A DNA stretch of 7,221 nt, from positions 6,796 through 14,016 of the forward strand of contig PLKR01000161.1 of assembly GCA_003140655.1 (NCBI GenBank). The letters are read 5' to 3'. The stretch comes from Acidobacteriaceae bacterium (GTDB lineage: Bacteria; Acidobacteriota; Terriglobia; Terriglobales; Acidobacteriaceae). This document shows, in pieces, positions 1 through 5,290 of this stretch. Position 1 is the stretch's first letter, and each line of letters opens with the position of its first letter. A program made the position numbers and the translations under genes. The notes beneath the pieces were generated by a model. It did not search any database. It had not been told where the DNA came from and saw only the letters and a list, made by a program, of their open reading frames with translations.

Positions 1-1580
1 GCCACATTGAGCACGTCATCGTATCGGCCCAGCACTGCGATGTATCCGTCTTTGTCTTTCATGGCGACATCGCCCGTCACATAGCAACCGGGAATCACCT
101 GCCAGTCGCGTTCGTAGCGCGCCGGATCGCGCCACACGGTGCGCAGCATGTGGGGGAAAGGGCGCTTGAGCACCAGCCGTCCTCCGACTCCAGCAGACGC
201 TGACTTGCCATTCTCGTCCAGCACATCGGCCTCAGTTCCGGGCATCGCCACGCCGCACTTCCCCGGACGCATCGCCATCGTCGCTGGTGTGCCCAGCGTG
301 GGCCCACCCAACTCGGTTTGCCACCAATTGTCGATGACGTAACCCCACCTGCCGTCGCCGGCCAAGTGTGTTTGCGCCCAGCGCCAGGCTTCCGGGTTCA
401 GCGGTTCCCCCGCGCAAGCGATCACGCGCAAACTGGTCAGATCGTGCGCCGCCGGGTAACTCTCGCCATAGCGCATGAACATTCGCAACGCGGTGGGCGC
501 GGTGAACATCTTGGTCACGCCGTAACGTTCCACGATTTCCCAGGCAACTCCGGGATTCGGATAGTCGATCGCCCCTTCGCGAAACAGCGTCGTTACACCC
601 GCGCACAGCGGCGCGTATACGATGTACGAGTGCCCGACGACCCAGCCGATATCGGAAGTGCACCAGAAAATGTCGCGGTCGCCCACGTCGTAATAGTTCG
701 CCAAATGGTAGGTTGTTCCTACCATGTAACCACCGTGAACGTGCACCACGCCTTTGGGTTTGCCGGTGGAACCTGAGGTGTAGAGCAGGAACAGCGGATC
801 CTCCGCATCCATCTCCTCCGCGGGACAATGCGGAGAGAACTTGAGCAGTTCGTTGAAGTCGATCTCGCGCGGACCGTTAAGTTCGACCCCGCTTCGTGAA
901 TACACCACCACCTTCTCGACAAACTCCAGCTTGTCCACCGCCTCGTCAACGATGGCTTTGAGGGCCACGGTCTTGCCGCGGCGGAAGCCGACGTCTCCCG
1001 CAATCACCACCTTGGCTTGTGCGTCGACAATGCGGTCCCGCAGGGCGGTGTGACCCAGACCGGCATACACAACCGAATGAATCGCTCCGAGGCGAGCGCA
1101 GGCCAGCATGGCCACCGCCCCTTCGATCGTCAAGGGCATATAAATGACCACCCGGTCGCCTTTCACCACACCCAGCGATTTCAGGCCGTTGGCGAAGCGG
1201 CAGACCATGCGGTGAAGTTGTCCATAGGTGACGATCCGCTCGCTGCCATCTTCACCCAGCCAAATGAAGGCGGCACGATTGCGACGGTCCGACTCGGCGT
1301 GCCGGTCCAGCGCATTGATGGTGATGTTGGTCTTGGCGCCCGTGAACCATTTGTGATGCACGCCATCCCACTCCAGCACGCGGTCCCACTTGCGCGACCA
1401 CGCAAAACGGGCCGCGTAGTCTGCCCAGAAGCCTTCGGGATCTTTGAGCGAGCGTGCGCACTCTCCCAGCCAGTCCTTCTGAAGGGCGTTGCGGACTACA
1501 GTTTCTGGCGCTGCATATTCCTCATCCAGCGCCAGCAGGTTGGAGATGTTTTCTTGTTTCGACGTGGTTAGGGCGCTCAT
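1..1580 (-). CDS. acs: Acetyl-CoA synthetase-type acyl-CoA ligase (AMP-forming), 3' end cut by window edge
   Basis: Activates a short carboxylate to acyl-AMP and then acyl-CoA in the cytoplasm; in the Acs family the usual substrate is acetate. Reading the minus strand from the ATG at 1578-1580 gives 526 uninterrupted codons. The N-terminal ACAS-type region is residues ~35-90. The P-loop TSGSTGKPKG is at 268-277, GWVVGHSY at 312-319, AGEPLNPEAW at 390-399, DNWWQTE at 417-423, the ribose-binding D504 at VTGD, and GRYDDVLNV at 518-526. The window ends just before the hinge/C-terminal domain, so the conserved PKTRSGK lysine region is not visible. Residue offsets to Salmonella Acs (as I remember its numbering) are a steady +4 at several motifs, which supports the alignment. 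The acyl-pocket tryptophan is kept (W420), but positions matching T311 and V386 are V315 and A390. The region usually written GGF(S/A) is AGLGH at 173-177. Start choice: GGGAGG lies 5 nt upstream. Acetate is the default guess; propionate or another short acid is possible. Confidence 0.9.
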   Translation of the reverse strand, partial: MSALTTSKQENISNLLALDEEYAAPETVVRNALQKDWLGECARSLKDPEGFWADYAARFAWSRKWDRVLEWDGVHHKWFTGAKTNITINALDRHAESDRRNRAAFIWLGEDGSERIVTYGQLHRMVCRFANGLKSLGVVKGDRVVIYMPLTIEGAVAMLACARLGAIHSVVYAGLGHTALRDRIVDAQAKVVIAGDVGFRRGKTVALKAIVDEAVDKLEFVEKVVVYSRSGVELNGPREIDFNELLKFSPHCPAEEMDAEDPLFLLYTSGSTGKPKGVVHVHGGYMVGTTYHLANYYDVGDRDIFWCTSDIGWVVGHSYIVYAPLCAGVTTLFREGAIDYPNPGVAWEIVERYGVTKMFTAPTALRMFMRYGESYPAAHDLTSLRVIACAGEPLNPEAWRWAQTHLAGDGRWGYVIDNWWQTELGGPTLGTPATMAMRPGKCGVAMPGTEADVLDENGKSASAGVGGRLVLKRPFPHMLRTVWRDPARYERDWQVIPGCYVTGDVAMKDKDGYIAVLGRYDDVLNV

Positions 1581-1585
1581 GCGGG

Positions 1586-1591
1586 CCTCCC
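1586..1591 (-). promoter_or_regulatory. Shine-Dalgarno of the minus-strand acs gene
   Basis: On the minus strand the bases read GGGAGG, five nucleotides before the ATG at 1580. This is a strong ribosome-binding site and fixes the start of the ligase gene. Confidence 0.75.
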
Positions 1592-1654
1592 GAGAATGCG
1601 AAGAACTACGAATAGGACAGCTGTGGATTTGCTCTGCCTATGAATGCTCGCAGT

Positions 1655-1670
1655 AGTGATTCAGATCACA
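1655..1670. promoter_or_regulatory. CRP/FNR-family operator between acs and the porin gene
   Basis: The sequence AGTGATTCAGATCACA has half-sites AGTGA and TCACA around a 6-nt spacer. It matches 13 of 16 positions of the ideal E. coli CRP core TGTGATCTAGATCACA, and the inner GTGAT-N4-ATCAC is a perfect inverted repeat. Its centre is about 82 nt upstream of the acs start codon and about 282 nt upstream of the porin start, so acs is the likelier target. A weak -10-like TATTCG on the minus strand (1609-1614) would put the operator centre near -60, typical of class I activation; that promoter call is speculative. In E. coli, acs is activated by CRP. Which family member binds here cannot be told from the sequence. 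Confidence 0.6.
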
Positions 1671-1803
1671 GCATAGTGTGTTTTCACCACGAAGAGAAGC
1701 ATTAGCGCCTTCGAGTCTAAGTGTCTCTTCGGAGCGCCTGATGATAAGAATCAGGGTGATCTGTGACCGTCCCAGAATCGTCCCGAAAGCACGCAGCGTT
1801 CAT

Positions 1804-1926
1804 CCATGTTCTGTGCCAGGGCCTGAGCTGACCGGAACTGAGGTACCAAAGCAATATCTTGACATCGCTCGTGAAGATGCAGTACCGTTTCGCCCCATGT
1901 CGTGCCCAAGCCTGAGCTGGGCGGAA
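1804..1926 (+). repeat. Imperfect direct repeat in the porin leader
   Basis: Two copies, 1804-1837 and 1895-1926, share CCATGT at the left end, then a block that is 19/24 identical and includes CCTGAGCTG (1822-1830 and 1911-1919). There is a 2-nt length difference between the two blocks. The second copy ends right before the Shine-Dalgarno AGGAG (1931-1935). It also forms a small hairpin: CCC(A)AGC, loop CTGA, GCTGGG, at 1905-1920. The first copy is followed by CGGAACTGAGG, similar to the CGGAAAAAGAGG after the second, so the duplication may be longer. It could be a paired protein-binding site or an old duplication. Confidence 0.5.
1859..1888 (+). promoter_or_regulatory. Possible porin promoter
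   Basis: A perfect TTGACA -35 hexamer lies at 1859-1864. With an 18-nt spacer the -10 would be TACCGT (1883-1888), which matches only three of six consensus positions. Transcription would start about 50 nt before the porin ATG. A perfect hexamer can occur by chance in a region this size, so this is a weak call. Confidence 0.25.
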
Positions 1927-1944
1927 AAAGAGGAGAGACCGTCT

Positions 1945-4047
1945 ATGTCGCCGCTGAGAAAATGGATTTCGAGCCTGTTAGTCTTGGCCGTCACGGCTGT
2001 GCCCGTCATGGCAGGAAGCAACGATGGGAAAACAGCAAAAGAGAATTCAACGAATGGAACCAGCGCGGAAGCCACCCCCGCTGCGCCTAGCCCGAACCTG
2101 GCCCCGGCCGCGGGCGATGCGAATGTCACGGCATTGCTTGGTGTTCTCGTGATGAAAGGCGTTCTGGCTCCCAACGAGGCGAACGCCATTCGAGATGCCG
2201 CGCCCAAAGCCCAGTTTCAAGCTCTCATAGAAGCACTCTCACGCAAGGGAATAGTGAGCGCGGCGGATTTGTCTGCGGCGGCAAGCCCGGCGGCGCAACC
2301 TGCAGCGCCTGTTGAGGCTCGAGAATCGTCGTCGTCGCTGGCGGGTCCGGAAACCTCGCCGCAGCAACCCCAAACCCAGCCGCAGCAACCCCAAGCCCAG
2401 CCGCAGCCACCTTATCCGTCGCGGGTAGCGGGCGAGTTGCCACCTCCCCCGCCTGGGGTGGTAACGGCGGCGATTCCGGTCCGCGTGTTCCCGATCGATC
2501 CGCCGAAGACCGGCGGTCTGGCTGGGATTAAGGCTGGGCCGATCACGCTTGCGCCTTACGGCTTTATCAAGGCGACGGTCGTCCATGACAGCAGCGACCC
2601 CGATGGCGACGACTTCCCGTTTCCCGGCATATGGCTGAATGCCGGGCCCAACTCGACCTTCAACACCGGCCCAACGCAGGACCCTGAAGTCCACGTCAAG
2701 GCGCGGTCCACGCGCTTTGGGCTCAACCTGGAATGGCCGGACATATCGAAGAACTTGACGTTGACCGGCAAGATAGAGGGGGACTTCGAAGGCAACTTCA
2801 GCGAAGCCGACAACCGCGACGTTTCGTCAATCCGCAGCAATGAACCGCAACTGCGTTTGGCCTACGTCCGGATGGATTACCACGCCGGCGAGGGCACTGA
2901 CATTTTCTTTGTCGGCGGACAGGACTGGACCCTTTTCGGATCCGGCGCAATGGAAAACATACTGGAAACCACATTCAATGGCGCATTTTGGGGCGACATT
3001 TACACCCGTTCGCCACAACTGCGGGTGGGCTTCTCGCAGATCCTGAGCAAGGAGCACAACATCAGGTTCGAGCCTCAATTTGGAGTCATGATGCCGAGCA
3101 CCGGTGAAATTCTGAAGCTCGGGAACGCGGCCGGCAACGGGCTTGCCGCTCAACTCGGGCAAGGCGAGCGCGAGGGCGCCGATGCCGACCGTCCCGAATA
3201 TGAAGCCAGAGTGGCTTTGAGTTTCCAACTCGACAAGGCGAAGGGTGTGGCCCCGGCACAAATCGCTCTAGCTGGATTCCATTCCAGGCGCACGTCGATC
3301 GTTCCCAACTCGTCGTACTGCCTCGCGGCGCCTTGCGCCGCAAACACAACTCCTATTCCAGCAAACTACGACACTGCCTTTCCGAACGGCTTTCAAGCGT
3401 CCAGCACACAGTGGGGCGGCCAAATCGTGGCGCAGTTGCCCACGCGATGGGCTACGTTGGTGGCGAGCGTCTATAAGGGCGGCGACCTGCGCTTCTACTT
3501 CGGCGGCCAAATCAACAGTTTTTTCACCGACGTAAGCGGGTTGACGGGCGTCGTAGGGCCCTTCGAAACTGCCGATGGCGGTCCGCTGGCTGCTCAGGGT
3601 GGCACCGTCCTCGGAACGAACGCGGCTGGACAAGTCGTGGTTGCTCCGCAGAAGCCCATCCAGGCCTTTGGTGGATTCATCCAGCTCGGCTTGCCGCTTT
3701 CCCGCTGGTTCAATGCCGACCCGAAAGGCCACAACGCGGGCTGGCAGCTTCTCTTCACCGTCGGCAAGGACCAGGTGGTGGCTAACGACCAACTCCGCGC
3801 CAACGGCATTGGCTGCGCCGCCGCGGACGGGAGCGCTACGTGCAATGGGGGACTCCCCATGTCGATGGGCAAGAGTGCGATAGGAACCCTGTACTACAAA
3901 TTCAACAACTGGTGCCAGTTCGGCTTCGAGCAGTCGGTGTACGGCACCCGCGCATTCGACCACGCCCTCTTGTACACAATTGCTGGACAGCCATCCAACG
4001 AATGGCAGGATCACCGCACCGAATTCGGACCGATCTTTACGTTCTAG
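1945..4047 (+). CDS. DcaP-like outer-membrane porin with N-terminal periplasmic stalk
   Basis: Predicted 700-residue outer-membrane beta-barrel channel. The start is the ATG at 1945, nine nucleotides after AGGAG (1931-1935). It begins with a clear signal peptide (MSPLRKW, a hydrophobic core, cleavage after VMA at residue 23). Residues ~60-112 form a helical segment with two similar units (VMKGVLAPNEA and SRKGIVSAADL). Next comes a Pro/Gln/Ala-rich linker (113-172) with a short tandem repeat. From ~198 the barrel starts with ITLAPYGFIKATVVHDS, followed by STRFGLNLEW, LTGKIEGDF and RLAYVRMDY, the order seen in DcaP-type and related porins. The last residues, FGPIFTF, end in Phe, the usual signal for BAM-dependent insertion. 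Cys459/464 and Cys624/633 could form loop disulfides. DcaP of Acinetobacter carries negatively charged molecules such as dicarboxylates and also has a periplasmic helical extension. The substrate here is inferred only from the neighbouring permease and CoA ligases. Confidence 0.85.
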   Translation: MSPLRKWISSLLVLAVTAVPVMAGSNDGKTAKENSTNGTSAEATPAAPSPNLAPAAGDANVTALLGVLVMKGVLAPNEANAIRDAAPKAQFQALIEALSRKGIVSAADLSAAASPAAQPAAPVEARESSSSLAGPETSPQQPQTQPQQPQAQPQPPYPSRVAGELPPPPPGVVTAAIPVRVFPIDPPKTGGLAGIKAGPITLAPYGFIKATVVHDSSDPDGDDFPFPGIWLNAGPNSTFNTGPTQDPEVHVKARSTRFGLNLEWPDISKNLTLTGKIEGDFEGNFSEADNRDVSSIRSNEPQLRLAYVRMDYHAGEGTDIFFVGGQDWTLFGSGAMENILETTFNGAFWGDIYTRSPQLRVGFSQILSKEHNIRFEPQFGVMMPSTGEILKLGNAAGNGLAAQLGQGEREGADADRPEYEARVALSFQLDKAKGVAPAQIALAGFHSRRTSIVPNSSYCLAAPCAANTTPIPANYDTAFPNGFQASSTQWGGQIVAQLPTRWATLVASVYKGGDLRFYFGGQINSFFTDVSGLTGVVGPFETADGGPLAAQGGTVLGTNAAGQVVVAPQKPIQAFGGFIQLGLPLSRWFNADPKGHNAGWQLLFTVGKDQVVANDQLRANGIGCAAADGSATCNGGLPMSMGKSAIGTLYYKFNNWCQFGFEQSVYGTRAFDHALLYTIAGQPSNEWQDHRTEFGPIFTF
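2359..2409 (+). repeat. 21-nt tandem repeat in the porin linker
   Basis: Two 21-nt units (2359-2379 and 2380-2400) differ at one base. A third partial unit (2401-2409) follows. They encode the Pro/Gln-rich linker PQQPQTQ-PQQPQAQ-PQ (residues 139-155). The unit length is a multiple of three, so copy-number change would alter linker length without a frameshift. Confidence 0.85.
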
Positions 4048-4060
4048 ACCGACCCTCTGT

Positions 4061-4091
4061 CCCCAGCGGGCCCAAACCGGACCCGCCGGGG
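4061..4091 (+). terminator. GC-rich hairpin after the porin gene, probable terminator
   Basis: CCCCAGCGGGCCC (4061-4073) can pair with GGACCCGCCGGGG (4079-4091). Eleven of 13 positions pair around the loop AAACC, and the structure begins 13 nt after the porin stop. The following TTCCT is a poor U-tract, so this may be a weak intrinsic terminator or a 3'-end stabilising hairpin that separates porin from PEGA expression. Confidence 0.55.
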
Positions 4092-4152
4092 TTCCTAGCC
4101 GGATTGCTGAAATGGACGGTGCGGATTGAGGGCACTGGCTAACCAAAGTAAA

Positions 4153-4339
4153 GGGGGACGGGCTCCAGTCGGGCGATGGTCCGCAGGTGAGTCTGTCCTC
4201 CCAAACTCCTCCAGCGGGGAAAGCTATTGTGCGGGACACGCCGGGGGGAGCAAAATGTACCGAAACTGCGAGAGGACTTGCAGAATCGTTCGGGAAAACC
4301 AGGTGCGCGACAGATGCATGCACAGTCTCTGGAGGAGTT
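4153..4339 (+). promoter_or_regulatory. Structured RNA leader with anti-Shine-Dalgarno, candidate switch for the PEGA gene
   Basis: Three consecutive helices can form. P1: 4153-4165 with 4189-4202, 13 bp with one bulged T and two G-U pairs, capped by an inner 5-bp hairpin (4170-4174/4179-4183, loop GATG). P2: CTCCTCC 4206-4212 with GGGGGAG 4244-4250. P3: CCGAA 4260-4264 with TTCGG 4289-4293, enclosing CTGCGAG-AGGA-CTTGCAG (4266-4283, 7 bp). In conflict with P2, AACTCCTCCAG (4204-4214) is a perfect 11-nt complement of CTGGAGGAGTT (4329-4339), which contains the PEGA Shine-Dalgarno. The leader could thus switch between exposed and hidden ribosome-binding site. I do not recognise a known riboswitch core. 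The pairings were read by eye; no folding was computed. Confidence 0.5.
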
Positions 4340-4359
4340 GGTTTGATGAGTATGCGTAG
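4255..4359 (+). CDS. Possible 34-codon upstream ORF overlapping the PEGA start
   Basis: An ATG at 4255 follows GGGGGGAG (4243-4250) by four nucleotides and opens a 34-residue frame (MYRNCERTCR...WFDEYA). It ends at TAG 4357-4359, eleven bases past the PEGA start A. Its product is Arg-, Cys- and Trp-rich and resembles nothing I know. If translated, ribosomes would cross the PEGA ribosome-binding site, so it could act as a leader peptide with translational coupling. Its own Shine-Dalgarno is one arm of helix P2 of the leader. It may equally be a chance ORF. Confidence 0.2.
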   Translation: MYRNCERTCRIVRENQVRDRCMHSLWRSWFDEYA

Positions 4360-5116
4360 GATTGCAGCCTTGCAGGCGAGCCTCTTGCTGGCGGCCATGT
4401 TAGCGAACGCCGCGGCGGAGAAAAACACGCTTCGGGTCACTGTTCTGGATTCTGTAACTCGAGCGACCGCTGACAACAATAACGGCGTCCCCCAGAATTG
4501 TGAACAACTTACTTTCGACGCATATTGCCGTTCCACAACAAACGTGCCACTGGTGAGTACCTTGCTCGTGCGGGAAGAAAACGGGCCGCCGTTCCATATC
4601 AGTTGCACCATCGATTCAAAATACTCCAGATGCATTCCGCTGCCCAAGGGGGAAACTTTCGACGCAAGAAAAGAAAAACACGGCATTACGGTGTACTACG
4701 TGGATGATAAAGGCAAGTCGCGAAAGCAGCTGTACACGCTGGTCGATACGGACGGAAAGACCAGTCCGCAGGCGACTGCGGCCGCAGTTGCAACTCCGCC
4801 AGTCCCGCAGGCAGCTGCCCCACGGCAGAGTTCTCCGGTGCCTGCGGTAGCCCCGCCCACTGTCGCGGTGCCGCAAGTTTCTCCGGAGAAAGTTTCGGAG
4901 AAGGCAAGGTGTAATTTCAGTTCGACACCCGCCGGCGCGGATATCACGGTAGACGGCAAGTACTTGGGCAGCACGCCATCCCAGATTCCCCTCAGTACCG
5001 GGACACATGTTGTCGTTTTTTCCATGCCGGGCTTTACCGAGTGGAAGCGGGAGCTTACGGTGTTGCCCGGATCAGAATTGACGGTAGGCGCAATTTTGCA
5101 GAAGGAACATCCGTGA
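4346..5116 (+). CDS. Secreted PEGA-domain protein of unknown function
   Basis: Predicted 256-residue exported protein. The ATG at 4346 lies eight to nine nucleotides after GGAGGAG (4331-4337); an in-frame ATG at 4352 is an alternative. Residues 1-24 look like a signal peptide (MSMRR, hydrophobic core, cleavage near ANA/AAA), with no lipobox cysteine. The mature part has three sections. Residues ~27-135 form a compact domain with four cysteines in two matched pairs (C52/C61 and C87/C96, each C-x8-C) and the stretch LPKGETFDARKEKHGITVYYVDDKGK. Residues ~137-185 are an Ala/Pro-rich linker. Residues 188-253 form a PEGA domain (FSSTPAGADITVDGKYLGSTP...VFSMPGFTEWKRELTV). PEGA domains are small beta-rich modules common in surface or periplasmic proteins. 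I do not recognise the N-terminal domain. It sits between the porin and permease genes on the same strand but has its own leader, so its link to transport is unproven. Confidence 0.85.
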   Translation: MSMRRIAALQASLLLAAMLANAAAEKNTLRVTVLDSVTRATADNNNGVPQNCEQLTFDAYCRSTTNVPLVSTLLVREENGPPFHISCTIDSKYSRCIPLPKGETFDARKEKHGITVYYVDDKGKSRKQLYTLVDTDGKTSPQATAAAVATPPVPQAAAPRQSSPVPAVAPPTVAVPQVSPEKVSEKARCNFSSTPAGADITVDGKYLGSTPSQIPLSTGTHVVVFSMPGFTEWKRELTVLPGSELTVGAILQKEHP

Positions 5117-5158
5117 CCATTGTGGGGTGGTCGCTGCGGTGAGAAGTTAACCTGTCCC

Positions 5159-5247
5159 TGGATTTGTTGGCTGCTATAGGCCGGTGGTACAGTCCTGGGC
5201 TGGGGTTTTTCCCAAGCCGTGTAGTGCCTGAGACTGCAACAGATCCA
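5159..5247 (+). promoter_or_regulatory. Structured leader of the MHS transporter gene
   Basis: TGGATTTGTTG (5159-5169) pairs with CAACAGATCCA (5237-5247) in an 11-bp helix with one G-U wobble. Inside lies a hairpin, GGCTGGGG-TTTTT-CCCAAGCC (5198-5218), with 7 of 8 pairs. A further 7-nt complement (GTCCTGG 5192-5198 with CCAGGAC 5257-5263) overlaps both structures and offers an alternative fold. The element ends 43 nt before the transporter start. No run of T follows the hairpin, so a simple intrinsic terminator is not well supported. Promoter position is not evident. Confidence 0.4.
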
Positions 5248-5290
5248 AATGCACGTCCAGGACCAAAACTTCGGGTAAATGGAGGAAGTT

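Larger units (their letters stand above)
1581..1944. other. Divergent intergenic region between acs and the porin gene
   Basis: This 364-nt gap separates two divergently transcribed genes, so it must hold both promoters. It contains the acs Shine-Dalgarno, the CRP-type operator, a possible porin promoter and a diverged direct repeat. The porin reading frame stays open back to a GTG at 1678, but the predicted 89-residue extension is Arg/Pro/Ser-rich and would bury the signal peptide. I therefore treat the stretch as noncoding. Confidence 0.7.

Noticed and set aside
232..828. A 198-codon minus-strand frame inside the ligase region
   Set aside because: It is out of frame with the Acs homologue, whose frame carries every family motif; the product is Arg/Gly-rich and meaningless.
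1678..1944. An 89-codon N-terminal extension of the porin from a GTG at 1678
   Set aside because: It would place a clear signal peptide in the middle of the protein, has no ribosome-binding site, and ATG 1945 has a good one.
4170..4183. Fluoride-riboswitch-like GGGCGATGG followed by CCGC
   Set aside because: The rest of the fluoride riboswitch core and pseudoknot partner is not found, and the downstream gene is not a fluoride exporter; the bases form a simple hairpin here.
4153..4293. Cyclic di-GMP (GEMM) or glycine riboswitch
   Set aside because: The conserved cores of these classes were not found, despite a similar position in the leader.
3268..4686. A 472-codon minus-strand reading frame
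   Set aside because: It lies antisense to the porin and PEGA genes and crosses their intergenic region. The composition is Arg/Ser/Pro-rich without any recognisable motif, and both sense genes have signal peptides and family motifs.
5226..5263. TPP riboswitch suggested by CCTGAGA in the transporter leader
   Set aside because: The second conserved TPP block is absent and the helices do not match the class.
5279..5290. Transporter start at the ATG at 5279
   Set aside because: No Shine-Dalgarno precedes it, while the in-frame ATG at 5291 follows GGAGGA.
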